From the NCBI RefSeq assembly GCF_009727055.1, contig NC_052360.1:63478525-63542524 (forward strand): 64,000 nucleotides of DNA. Reading direction: 5' to 3'. The position numbers and the translations under genes were made by a program. This document shows positions 45,093 to 56,541 of this stretch, in pieces (position 1 is the stretch's first letter; the number at the start of each line of letters is the position of its first letter). The stretch comes from Benincasa hispida (lineage: Eukaryota > Streptophyta > Magnoliopsida > Cucurbitales > Cucurbitaceae). Below the pieces are notes generated by a model, which was given only the letters and a program-made list of their open reading frames with translations, did not search any database and was not told where the DNA came from.

Positions 45093-45312
45093 GAACAAAC
45101 TTAATGAGTCTACTTGCATTACCACTTTTAACACCAATTTAGTTTTAGCAGAATAGTTCTATTGTACCCTAAGTGATGATGCCTCAGTGAGGTAGGACAA
45201 AAGTCATATAAATAAAGTTGCTGAAAAAAGAACAAACTTAATGAGTCTACTTGCATTACCACTTTTAACACCAATTTAGTTTTAGCATAATAGTTCTATT
45301 GTACCCTAAGTG
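45093..45312. repeat. 137-bp tandem duplication in the leader of element 3
   Basis: gaacaaacttaatgagtcta and the following ~75 bases, to ttgtaccctaagtga, occur at 45093 and 45230. Confidence 0.88.
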
Positions 45313-47056
45313 ACATCTATTTTTCAATGATGCTCAGTGAGACAGGACAAAATTCACTGTTAGGATGATCAAGTGTCCTTTCACTGAGATGAGACAATCT
45401 CAACCATTAGACAGAAACAACTCCTTGCAACTAAATCTAACAATCACCATTGTTCGGTCCAAAATTTGTTAACATCTTTAACAATTCCGTGTAAGTGTAA
45501 CCCCTCATTTTAGAACCTAGAGTCCCGCCCTAATGCATCTATCGTAGGAAAAAAATAGATTAGGACAAGAGACTAAAGCAGCCCTATCCATGTCTAGAGA
45601 TCAGATAAAGAGTTGTGTAAATACAACCATCCTTTAGGGGGACACTCCCAGGGTGCCTCGAGGCGATGCACGAAAACGTTATCCAACCTAATGAGAGAGA
45701 CCGTGGGATATGTTGTCACACATTCCGCTCCCACCTACTATGAACATTCTCTCCATTCACCTTAGTATTGATCTTCCCAAACACCATCCTATAAGGGGAC
45801 ACTCCCAGAATCCCTCACGGCTGAGGATAGATCTCACGATGTGAACTTTTAGAGAGAAACGTGTAGAGGTAAAGTGAAGTATCATATACCCTAGTTACCT
45901 CTCACTGAATGTTCTACCTAGGGATTCATTAACTTAGTAAATTCGACTACTAATTTTAACTAAGTGGGTGTTTAATTTGCTAAAAAACTACACTTGCTTT
46001 TGATAATTAAACAAATTTGATTCGAGTCTTATTAAACACTTTAACAGACTATCATTAAATTTGCATGCATGCAACAAATCTATCTAATTCACCTTTCCAG
46101 GTAGGGGTGTTCCGTTTTCGTTAGCTAAAATACCCTAGCCTGGCTAGAACTCGCCTTAGACAAAATGTCCCTTATAGATATATTTGGTACATATTTAATC
46201 TTTTATTAGTCAATTTAATCATATTAAACCGAATTAAAAGTTTAAACTTAGGTTTCTAATCTCATTAGAACCGTGATCTTAGGTCTATCTCAATCAAATT
46301 TGAAAACTCTTTTAAAACATAATTAAAGCCTAAGTTTGCTTGCATGTCTTTCTTATTGTTTTTAATTTTAATTTCATTAATTATAATCCTTATAAAAAAT
46401 GAAACAATCAAAATCAACCACATTGCTAAGCTAGACATCCACAAGGCATTTATAACGCTTATTAATAAACTTATGTGTCATGCTTCATGCAATGTCCATT
46501 CATTACTATATATAACTTTTATATACAATGTAATGAACTAAGAATGCATGCTAACATACACCCTTATATATAATACTTATAATATAAAGATGATGAATGA
46601 ATATGCTTAAATGCATGCATATATTATAATTCTTATATTATATGATGCATGAGCATGCTTTAATGTAATTTAATCATGAATACTACTATATTATAACACT
46701 TATAATATAAAGATGATGTATGGATAAAGGCATAACCTATGGTGGGTTTTAAAACTATATGACATGCATTATGGCATGTAATTAAACATACATCACATGT
46801 ACATTCATGAAAAATTAATGGACCGGGATAATTAGCCTCAAAATTGAAAAATAAAGCTAACTATTATAAAAAGCATCGAGTCAACCGGTTCAAACAGGCG
46901 AATTGGGTCTTGAACCGCCAGGACGAAGCCTCGTCACTTGATCATGTAGCAGCTCCTTGTGATCATCGAGTAACGCTTATCAAGTGTAAACGATCGTGTA
47001 GCATGGATCGAGTGCCTTTGAACTATGCGATGAGCATGAAGGCCACGCGATCGAGC
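45313..47056. other. Leader/LTR-derived sequence of element 3
   Basis: No open coding region. Contains ggggacactcccag twice (45639, 45797), ATGCAT-rich words at 46540-46720, and from 46876 many ATCGAG words. No Met-tRNA primer-binding site was found. Confidence 0.45.
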
Positions 47057-47244
47057 GGTGCATATCGAGCAACGGATCGAGTATCATATACCGAGTGATC
47101 GAGTAGCCAGTGACTATGCGATGAGTATGCTCTGTCTCTTATACACATCTAGATGTGTATAAGAGACAGGGTGCATATCGAGCAACGGATCGAGTATCAT
47201 ATACCGAGTGATCGAGTAGCCAGTGACTATGCGATGAGTATGCT
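47057..47244. repeat. Exact 75-bp duplication flanking the adapter
   Basis: 47057-47131 and 47170-47244 are identical base for base (start ggtgcatatcgagcaacgga, end gatgagtatgct). Best explained as the same genomic piece read twice across an adapter junction, not as a biological repeat. Confidence 0.95.
47132..47169. other. Artificial Tn5 mosaic-end palindrome (Nextera mate-pair junction)
   Basis: A perfect 38-bp palindrome made of CTGTCTCTTATACACATCT and its reverse complement back to back. This is the 19-bp Tn5 mosaic end used in Nextera libraries, and two head-to-head copies form the mate-pair junction adapter. It is a sequencing or assembly artefact. Its translation yields the contaminant peptide VSYTHLDVYKRQ. 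Confidence 0.98.
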
Positions 47245-47599
47245 GGTCTACACAATCGTTTAATGCGTACGACATAAAACCATAAAACCGTCTAACCACC
47301 CACTAAGGGTGGTTATTGGAGAAAAAGAAATTTAATTATCTTATAATTAATAAATTATAAATAAATATAATAACTAACTTATCATATTATATTTATAACC
47401 TATAGTTTAATATTTCATCATATGCAACATATAAATCATAGTTCTTTTTCTATTTTATGACATTTAATATAAATCATATTCATATTAAATTCCTCCAATC
47501 AAATAATGTATCAAATACATCAAATCAATTATATCATATATAATTGAATCAATTTAATTATATCATATATAATCAAATTCCCTCTTGTTAATTTGAACA

Positions 47600-48350
47600 T
47601 TTCAAACTATCCCAAAAACTAATTATCAACTTGAATCTATTGAGCTACCAAGGAGACCTTATGGACCTGTAGCTTGAAGCTTCAACGGTACGTGAATAAT
47701 TGACTAAACTCTTTAATCACGATATTCACCATTCGTTAATTGCCAGACACTCCATTAAAGACCGATAGCTGAACTTTTCGCACTACAGTTATATTTCTGT
47801 GTCCATTGGATATAACCAATCAATAGTACGATGATCCTTCACAAATCGCTCGTAAGTATAGTTGGGCCAAATTACTGTTTTACCCATATAGTTACATCAA
47901 ACTCCTTAGGTACCACTGATTCCTCTAATGAACAATAGATCATAGTCCTACTATGACTAAACCCTTCTCAGGCCAAGAGAAGGTGTGACGCCACATTGTT
48001 CAAGTCCCAGAATCAGCCTTAAGAGAACAATTTATCTACTTATCCCTACATTGGGGAAAAAGTGAATTCCATCTTGTGCAGCTGAGTTCCTAGCTCCCTA
48101 ATCAGGCGAATCTCCAAAATGGTAGGCTTGTTGAGTCGACGATCTGGCCCTCTCACCCATGCAAATCAAAGGACCACCCTCATAGGTAGGAGTTTATAAC
48201 TCACTTAGGATTAAGGTCATGTTACTATGGTCATCCTTGTGAAATGAAAGTTTCAATTATGAACGGGGTTATATAACGAGACTAAACATTTCGTGGTTCA
48301 GTCTTATACAAACTTCTTTGTATAGAATATCCTCGCTCATGTCGCGGTCC
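47600..48350 (-). repeat. 5'-LTR material of element 3
   Basis: On the minus strand this shares ordered blocks with the solo LTR at 58898-60959: tttgatttgcatgggtgaga, the agctgagttcctagctccct/gaggagctgggaa block, the gagaagggtttagtcat block, and the tagctccataaggtctcc-like block near 47650. It is cut off near 48350. Confidence 0.65.
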
Positions 48351-49900
48351 TTGAGCGTTGTGCTCAGACGATCTTTGTGTGTTTAAAGTGTTTGCTTGCT
48401 CTTTTGCTTTATTTGTTATGATGAATAGTTGGTGGCACACCTTTTTTGTAATTAGGTTTCCATGAAACTATGTTTAAAGAGCATGATCATGATTTTTAGC
48501 CCGTTTTAAAAAAATTTCTTATCTCTCATGCATCTTTAAGTCTCTTGTCTAACGAAATTAGGTATTGCATGCTTAGAGTTTTATTATTGGGCTTATATTT
48601 TTGTTATCACCTTGAAAGGCCTAGGTGATACATGTTAAGTGATTGAAATGCTCAACCTAGTAATGTATGCCTAAGTTTTTTCCAAACTTTTGTTTTTATT
48701 GTAAAAGCCAAGTGTAGAGTAAATAAAAAGCAAGTTTAAATGGCGAAGCATGTTGTAAAGTAAAAGCAAGTTTGTATATTATTTTTTAAGGAGATTCCTC
48801 CTCTTTCATGGGGTTATAATTAATTTGGGACAACTATGACACCCGTAGTTTTCCTCTGAACTAAAGTAATCCGATGAATGAGTAAGCTTTGACACCTTGT
48901 TAGGAGACATTGCTCATAGTTTGATGTCCTTCACGTAACCCGTGTGGGCAAGCCAAAACGAAGGTGAAATGTCTGGATCAGGTTTCTCTTTTGTGTAAAG
49001 TAAAAAATAAATAAATGATTTTCTTTTTCTTTTAAATGCTGAGAAAAATATATAAAACAAAAGTTTGGTTTCCTTAAGTGTGTCATTGCATTGTTGAGTC
49101 TAGGAAGCTTGGTTCTTGAACCTTCGAGCCAGTGTAGGGGGAAAACGAATTGAGGGTTCTATACAACCACCCCGAGTTTTGCGAGGTTAATTAGTCAGTC
49201 TTTTGACTCACTCATGCATGAATAGTTTAGAATCATTTTTAAATGTGATTTATTGATTGATTGTAATCGAAAGTCATTTTTTATTACAAATTTTATGCTT
49301 ATGGATTGTTGAGACTAGAGTAACGACCTTTGTGATTGAGCAAGCATAACTTTTTGTGTGAATGTGTGATTCTACCTTGCTCGAGGAAGATCAAGAATTA
49401 AGTTGGAAGTGTTTGATAGCACAAAAAATGTGTTATTTTCCTCTTCTTAATTCTAGGTCGTTACTATGTTTAATGTGTTTATTTAGTGATTTTACAGGTA
49501 TTGAGCATCTTGGAGGTAGAATTAGTCGTTATGAGCTGTTCGGGGTTAATTTGGAGCAATTAGGAGCTAATTTGAGCAACTAAGCTTCAAAATGACATGA
49601 AAGGACAAAAATGCCCCTGGACAGAACATTGCACAACACTACAAGGCAGTAGTTGATCGATGTTGAAGAAACAGAGCAGCGTTGCGATGTTATATGTAGG
49701 GTTGCGATGCTCCGGATTGGTGACGGACATGCGCACGCGAAGAAGGGCAGCGTCCCACTGCGTCATATACTATATTAGGGTAGCCAATTTTTCCCCTCTC
49801 TTCTCTCTTCCACTTTGTTCTTTAAGTGTTTTTTTAGTAGTTAATCGAGTAGATGTCGAATCGGAGTTTCTCATCCTCCATGGAAAGGTAAGATTTTTGT
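48351..49900. repeat. Repeat-derived spacer, possibly gypsy leader/LTR
   Basis: No gene. The segment 49500-49790 (ggagcaattaggagctaatt, gcagcgttgcgatgttatat, gggttgcgatgctccgg) resembles 5' regions of Tat/Athila-type gypsy elements in style. There is no protein evidence, so this is a guess. Confidence 0.3.
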
Positions 49901-50784
49901 TTCTTAGCTTAGAGATTTGGAGGAACTCAATGTTATTTTTTAGAGTTTGCAATATTCCTATACTATATTTGTTATATTTTCGAGAGTTTTCTATATACCT
50001 ACATTGTAATTCTTATATTTTCTAGAGTTTGCAATATACCTACATTATATTTCTTATTGAATAACATTAGTTTATAAGTAGTTGAACTTTTAAAAATAAT
50101 CAATTGCAAATTATATGCAAATACTTTGAATACCCATTAGTTTTGTGAATTTTAGTTAGAAGCATATGTCTCTTCTTTAAAAAAAAAAAATGTTGATTTC
50201 TATTTCATGCCCTACTAATAGATGGTGAACATGATTGATTTATAATTTTTAAATATTATGTATGTTTTTATTTTTTCCATTTTAATAGTAATGAAGTCTA
50301 GGTTGTTAGGATTTTAATTTTATCTCCTAATTTGAATTACTAGTACATAAGATTTGATAGGGTTATTTTGGTCCATTAAAAATTTAAAATTAATATTGCT
50401 ATTTCCTTTTTGTTTTCCACTTGTTTAACATTACATTTCTTTACATGTCGGCCACATTTATTTTTTCTGAGAATATTTAATTTTTCCGATGAGGCAAAAT
50501 TCTAATTTGTTGTTTACACTTTGAAGTAAAAATTCACAGCATATATCATTTGTTGTTTCTTCCTCCTCTGTTAGTTTTAACTTCTTACAATCTTTCTGTA
50601 ATTATTCAGGTTCCATGAGAAGGATCTTGGAGAGATTTTGATTCTTGAAGAACCTTGCTCTATCTATTATTTTACTTTTTAAGATTTTTTTTAGGTTCGA
50701 ATTAAAATCACCCACAACAATTATATATCCTTCTAATCATATAAGTTCTCAAAACATTTTTCATAACAAGATGAAAATTATTTC
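49901..50784. other. AT-rich spacer
   Basis: I see no gene. ttttctagagtttgcaatat-type words are repeated near 49940, 49976 and 50017. Confidence 0.45.
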
Positions 50785-51356
50785 AACCGATCAATCCAAC
50801 CCAATTCGTACGGTTTGGTGGGTTGAGTTATCAACTCATTTAGATTGGGTTGTGTTGGGTTCAAATAAATGAAAATTTTATGGTTTGGGTTGGTTCATGA
50901 ATTCAATTAATATAACCCAAACCAACCCGAATTTATTATTAACTTTAAAATATATATTTTTTATTACTTATAACACAATTATTTATACATATATTGATTT
51001 TAATTTTATTTAATTCCAATATTTTTTGAATAATTTACTCTTCAACAACTCTTAAAAGTAGTTTCTTTGCACTTTAGAAAGAAAATTTTTCACTATATAA
51101 ATTGAAATTAAATTGTTAATCTTAATTCAATATATGAAAACAAATAAATTAGATTTTTACATATTTACGTTTTGCTTCTTTTTAGAACAAAATTTTATAT
51201 AAATTACCCAATTAATCCGAACCAACCCAACCCAAATATTTCATGGTTGGGTTGGGTTCATTTTTTAATAAGAGTTATTTGGGTTGAAGAAATTTACAAC
51301 CCGAACAATTAGGTTGAGTCTAAAAAGTCTTTCAACCCAACATGTGAACACCCCTA
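50785..51356. mobile_element. Element with CCAACCC-rich ends, hAT-like right terminus
   Basis: Both ends are dense in ccaaccc/gggttgg words around an AT-rich core, and the right end reads, inverted, CTAGGGGTGTTCACATGTTG, an hAT-type terminus. The left terminus is unclear. Confidence 0.35.
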
Positions 51357-52343
51357 GTAAATAGAGAATATATTTGGGGTATTATTTTCTTGCTTATCAA
51401 AATTATTTCTTCTCTTTTTTATTTTCTTAAGAGCATCAAAAGAAAGAATCTTCTAATGTGTGATATATGGAACTATGAAGGAGTTGAAATTCACACCCAA
51501 AATGGTTGATCAAGATTCAAGAAAACCTTCTCAAGGCACATTATATTAAATTCCAAACCATTCAAATGAAGACCATAAAAATCAAAAGCTGATAGAAAGA
51601 GAATTTTCAAGTCTAAAAGCTTTATATTCTCACTAAACTTCAAAGGTCAAGAGTTGAGGAAAATTATATTCTTCTAGTGGACAAGAAAAGTTCCATTGTT
51701 GTTGGTTCACAAGCAACACTAAACCCACTTAAGTTGATGATATTTACAAGGATTTGAATGTAACCAAAAATGACTTTGTTTTATATTTATATAAAAATAC
51801 ATTAAAATTGAGAGGATCGAACCTTTAAGCCTATAGTAAATTCACCTCGACGAAGAATATATTATGCATATCTTTTTCTTTTGTTTTTCTTGATGATGAT
51901 CATCATTATTATTATTTAATATATATATTTGAACTATTTGAGACTTTTTATAATATTTAAATTTGATATATACTTCATTGGTTTATGATTTATATTTGTT
52001 CTTATAGGTTTGAACTTCAAATGAATTTAAGACTATGTTATAATATTTAAATTTATAAACTTTTAGAAAGGATAGTTGAACATTCTTGAACATTAGATTA
52101 CACTTTCGTAAGTGTATAATAAGTATTTAAACATTCAATGGTGTGTCTAATAGATTTTCTGAATTTTATATTTAATGAAACTATTGACTTTCAATTTTGT
52201 ATTTAATAAATTCATAAACTTTTTAAATATAATTCAAAAATTGAAACCTAAATTTATAATATTGAAATTTAGACACTAAATTTATAATTTAACCATAATA
52301 TTAACACAAAGTTGATTATTTAATTGATTTCTTTGTTGGTAGC
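51357..52343. other. AT-rich spacer
   Basis: I see no gene. 52080-52310 carries phrases like taaattcataaactttttaa in both orientations. Confidence 0.45.
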
Positions 52344-52421
52344 GGGAGAGAGAGATTTCATAAGTAGTAGATCTGATACCATTACTAATATTGATACAAA
52401 GCAAAGCAAAAACCAAACTAA

Positions 52422-52423
<2 letters not shown>

Positions 52424-52452
<29 letters not shown>
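52424..52452. repeat. (AT)n microsatellite
   Basis: Uninterrupted TA repeats at the place where block A has its ~43-bp tandem array. Confidence 0.9.
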
Positions 52453-52455
<3 letters not shown>

Positions 52456-52548
52456 CAGTTAAGTACCTATATTTATATATATTTATATATTATGACCACC
52501 ACGAAACTGGTTCTAGTTCTAAAGGAACAAATGCTATAATCATTTTGC

Positions 52549-52818
52549 TTACGCACGCCAAGTTGTTATCACGATTCCGCCTCTGGTTTTAGCCATCTGA
52601 TCGGAGGTGACGGCCGCCACCAATTTTTCATTCCTTTTCCTCGGAGGTTGCTCCGCCTTACGTGGTGGCTGCGGAAGAGCCGGCCTTGCCTTCGCCGCCA
52701 CCCTTCTCGCCGCCGGCGCTCGGCCAAAGTATTCGTCAATTAGTTCAAATCCTTCTCTCCCAATTTTTGCCAGGTCAGCACGAGGAGCCCTAATTTCTCT
52801 TTCTCTGAGAAAACCCAT
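52549..52818 (-). CDS. Unrecognised small basic Pro-rich protein, copy B
   Basis: 89 residues from the ATG at 52818; paralogue of 34104-34388. Same three parts: charged N-terminal helix (RADLAKIGREGFELIDEYFGR), Pro/Arg/Lys linker (RPALPQPPRKAEQPPRKRNE), and C-terminal block VTSDQMAKTRGGIVITTWRA. It ends five residues earlier than copy A because the codon after WRA is TAA where copy A has TAT. Function unknown. Intact frame, conserved promoter motifs and conservative substitutions argue that both copies are, or recently were, functional. It lies in a duplicated block with the same neighbours as copy A. Confidence 0.75.
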   Translation of the reverse strand: MGFLREREIRAPRADLAKIGREGFELIDEYFGRAPAARRVAAKARPALPQPPRKAEQPPRKRNEKLVAAVTSDQMAKTRGGIVITTWRA

Positions 52819-52916
52819 AATTTCCGAAGAAAATTATATATATAAAAAAAGGATTCTTTTTTTTTTTTTTTTAATTGCTTTGTTGGTTTGTGAAGCTTTG
52901 GTTTTGGTTTGGTTCA

Positions 52917-52973
52917 TTATATAGACCTCCATAGAACTAAAGAAGCTTAAGTTCTAGGTAACTTGTGGGCCCC
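52917..52973 (-). promoter_or_regulatory. Promoter of copy B: TATA box and TCP-like site
   Basis: TATATAA on the minus strand at 52923-52917, about 100 bp upstream of the ATG, and GTGGGCCCC at 52965-52973. The word aagaagcttaa lies between them, as in copy A. Confidence 0.6.
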
Positions 52974-53237
52974 GCAGATGGAACAATATATATTAGAATG
53001 AGAATTTTTTTTTTCTTTTGGAATAATAGAATGATATTTTGTTAGAAAGTGAAATAATGGGTTTTAATAAATAATTGTATTAAGATTAGAATGATATTTT
53101 GTTCGCTTTCTCAAAAAAAGAATGATATTTTATGTTAGAAAGTAGGATAAAGGGCTTTAATTTGAAATAATATATATGGTGAAGGGGATTTTATGAATAT
53201 TTGGAGGTAATTTTGTAGGATGATTAGTTTTATTTCA

Positions 53238-53710
53238 GATAAAAATAAGTTTTGAGTCTAATTTCTTATTTGTTCTTTGAATTTCAAAATATTACAATTT
53301 TAGTCTAAATTTGAGTTTGATACCAATTTAGTCCTTAGGCCAGTTTCCAAAATTTTATACTTTCACTCTTGAAATTTAAGTTTTGTTTCAATTTGATCCC
53401 TAGATTTCAAACTTTATATTTTTAATTTTGATTTTTTACTAAATACTCACTTTTTTTCTCTAACAATAATGTATATTAGTTAATTTAAAATGAGTATTAT
53501 CAATTAAATTTAACTATTTTTATCACTATGAAAATCAAATTTAGAATTTCACTTCATATTTAATTTAAATTAATTAATAAATATTAATGACTAAAAGGGA
53601 GTATTTAGTAAAAAAAAATTGAGATTAAAAGTGTAAATTTTGAAACCTAATGAACAAATTGAAACAAAATTCAAATCTCAAATGTGAAATTATAACATTT
53701 TGAAATTATG
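53238..53710. mobile_element. Foldback element, copy 2
   Basis: About 470 bp. The left arm (caaaatattacaattttagt, aagttttgtttcaatttgat) returns inverted on the right (aattgaaacaaaattcaaat, aaattataacattttgaaat). Relative of 35795-36385. Confidence 0.65.
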
Positions 53711-54378
53711 GTTTTGGAGTGGAATGCATAAAGATAGGTGATGCTCGTGATGCACCTAAGTATTACCTATATATTAATCACAGAACTAAATATATATAAT
53801 GAAAAATATTCTTTAATTGCTTTTAGGAAAAAGTGAAGATTGAACAATAATAAGATTAGAGTTATATTTTGGAAGACAGTAAAATAATAAACTTGAATTT
53901 AAAGCAACAAATATGGTGAAAGGGATTGGGAATATTTGGTGGTAACCTTTTTTAACGTGGCTTTTTGTTTAATCTTTAATAAACATGTTTTGAGTTGTGA
54001 TTGATTTAAAGCAATAAGATTAGAACATTAAAATTAGATTATTTCCCACTTTTTTTTGCCGTCGAGAAGATACTTAGTTTGTTAGAAAGTAAAATAATGG
54101 ATTTTAAAGCATGAGGATGGAAAAGATTTGGAATATTTGGGGGTAATTCTTTTGATCGATTAATTTATTTTAATAAATTATGGTTTTGGAGCGCTTGCAA
54201 TATGCTTGGGATCAATTAAACATATTTTTAAATAAAGTTCATTTAATAATCACATTTAAGAATGAAAATAAGAGAAAATGACTCAACTTATTTACAAATA
54301 TAGTAAAATATCACTATTTATTAGTGATAACTCATAATAAATATTTGCTGAATAAGAAATTTTGGGTCAATTACAAAT
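53711..54378. other. Spacer of duplicated block B
   Basis: No gene. The segment with ttagaaagtaaaataat...ggaatatttgg...ggtaa occurs at about 53870-53945 and 54085-54150, and in looser form at 53040-53215; block A has it once. Confidence 0.5.
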
Positions 54379-55000
54379 TGTCACGTCATTTCTCAAAGTA
54401 ATGACGAAATTACAAATCATCAAATTTTGGACCAATTAGACGTTGACATGCGTTCCAAATTGAAGTTGAAGACATGAATTGACGAGTTTCGATGATGCCA
54501 CATATTTTCTTCATGAATGTTGGATTGAATTGAATTAATTTGGTCCAATTTAATATTTTTATTTGGGCTAAAATCCAATTGAGCCTAAAATATGTTTAAT
54601 TTGACCTAAATGTCAAAAAAGTCAAATCCAATTAGTTGGGCCCAAAAGGCCAGGTTTATGGACCAATCAAGCCCAATGCCACGAAATGTGATAACTCTAT
54701 AAATAGAGGAGATCGAGCCTAGAGAAAATTCTCTACAATTAGAAAACTCCTGACTCCCATTGCTTGAAGATACAAGTCCCCTAAAAATTCAAACTTTCTT
54801 TACACGCTCTGCATCATAAGTCAATCACGCGAGTCGGTTCCATTAGTCAGGTTCCATTAGTCAAGTGTATGCATTCAACTGAGAGAGAATTAAATGATCA
54901 AGTATTAGGAATCGAACCACATCGCATCAAATCAATATCAACCAAGTTCAACTCCACGAAACAAGTTTCTTCGAAAACCTCGTGCGAACAAAATCTTTCA
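54379..55000 (+). repeat. Solo or truncated LTR, family L2, copy 1
   Basis: Opens TGTCACGTCATTTCTC and closes gaacaaaatctttca (TG...CA, 622 bp). It has a core promoter (aactctataaatagaggag at about 54690) and GGCCCA-type words upstream of it, as in many gypsy LTRs. No internal domain follows. No target duplication at these exact borders. Confidence 0.55.
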
Positions 55001-55949
55001 GTGTTATTGATAAAAAAAAAAGTCAATCGTACGGTTTATTTTTGAAAAACAGTGACATTTTGCTATAATTAAAAATATTTTCAACCGTTTAAAACAATTA
55101 TTTAAGAAAAAAGTAATAAGTTATTTTTGAGTTGGGCTTAAATTTAAAAAATATTTTTTAAAAAAACAGAAAAAGTCATCAATAACATAAAATTTTTAGG
55201 AAAAGTTTTTTATTTAAAAAGACCCCATCTTTTAATAATCCAACAGACATGAAGAAAATACGTAGTATTATCGAAATTCGTATTTTTTAGAAAATAGGTC
55301 TCTTTGGAAAATACTTATATTTAAAAAGGCCCCCAGTTATCATAATATCCTGCCTTTAAAAACGTTCAAACAATTTTTACCATCAAGTTTTAAGTTGAAA
55401 ATTGTTAAAAAAATTTAAATGGAAAGGAAAACGTTTCATCTTTTTTCTCATTCGGGTCAATTTCTTTTTCTTTTTCTTTTTGTTTCCTTTTTTCCTTTTC
55501 TTTTCAACACAGCATCCCAATATCCGACCAAATTTTTATTTTAAAAGAAGCTTCAAAGTGGCTTTTGCTTCATTCTTGAATTAAATGAACTGACAAATTG
55601 CAAAAATTATTCCTAAAGTATAGTTGTAGTTGTAATTATATCCTTAAATTTTTAATTACAAAAGTTAGGTCTCAAATTTCTACAAATATTAAAATTAGAC
55701 CTTCAAACTTACATTAATGGTCGAAATAGATCTCAAATGATAAAAATAGAATTTTGAAACTTCTATAATGGTTATAATCTCTACAATTATGTACGTTCGA
55801 TAGTACAATTTTAACACTTTTATAAGTTTGGGACTCGATTTTTACATTTAAAAGTTTGAGAGTATAATTCTAGCTGTCACTATACTTTATGAGTTTGTTC
55901 TAAATAAAATTATTGTTGTTTAGTGATTTATATACATAATGTATTAAAA
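55001..55949. other. AT-rich spacer
   Basis: No gene. C/T-rich low-complexity stretch at 55440-55510 and degraded foldback phrases at 55610-55890. Confidence 0.45.
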
Positions 55950-56280
55950 ATATATTTTTTTATCCCTAAATTTTGGGACTCGTTTTTAATATGATTCCCA
56001 GATTTTAAAGTGTTACACTTTTAATCATTAAGTTTTGATTTTTGTTAATTGATACACATTCTTCTGTTTCTAGATTTCAAATTTTATATTATTAATCTTG
56101 ATTTTTCACTAATACTCACTAATTTGGGTGTTAATGTTTGTTTTAATTTAAAATAATTTTAAATTGAATTTTTAAAATTATTTTTAATAGTGATGCAAAA
56201 AATAGTTAAACTTTATTAATTATAATTGTATTAATCTAATTAATAGATACCAAAACTAAAACTCATTTCAGGTAAGACTT
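55950..56280. mobile_element. Foldback element, copy 3 (right arm missing)
   Basis: Left arm and centre match copy 1 (tttatccctaaattttggga, gtgttacacttttaatcatt, cactaatactcac). The inverted right arm is absent after about 56275. Confidence 0.5.
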
Positions 56281-56526
56281 TAGAATATGTTTAGGAGTGA
56301 TTTTGAAAGAATTAAAAATCACTCCAAAACATGATAATAATAATTCAAAACGAATTTCTTAATCAGTATTTGTTGGAAAAAGCGGGGCCTTCAGAATCAC
56401 GAACGGTAAACCGTCAAGGTACGGTGGTTAAGCGGATAGCAAAACCTGCAAAACAAAAACTCGTTATAGGTTGAGTCGCGGATCGCTCTCTTTAAGATGT
56501 TTCACGGCTCTACCCAAGTGTGCAAG

Positions 56527-56541
56527 NNNNNNNNNNNNNNN
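56527..56541. other. Assembly gap (15 N)
   Basis: Run of 15 undetermined bases. The left flank (56380-56526) is unusually GC-rich for this region (aagcggggcc, acggtaaaccgtcaaggtac) and resembles none of its neighbours. Confidence 0.98.

Larger units (their letters stand above)
41100..48350 (-). mobile_element. Rearranged copia element (element 3)
   Basis: Reverse-oriented Ty1/copia remnant with gag, protease, integrase and the start of reverse transcriptase. A long leader and 5'-LTR material lie at high coordinates and a short LTR scrap at 41139-41245. The LTR pieces share the sequence around catgcaaatcaaaggaccnc. Most of reverse transcriptase and all RNase H are missing; an hAT-like element splits the integrase, and an artificial adapter lies in the leader. 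The borders are approximate. Confidence 0.8.

Noticed and set aside
47114..47299. 61-aa reading frame on the minus strand
   Set aside because: It is translated across the Tn5 adapter (VSYTHLDVYKRQ), so it is artificial.
49362..50025. Two short plus-strand frames (73 and 121 aa)
   Set aside because: No family resemblance, hydrophobic AT-driven composition, and repeat-like DNA context.
55402..55584. 60-aa Phe-rich frame
   Set aside because: Translation of a T-rich low-complexity stretch.
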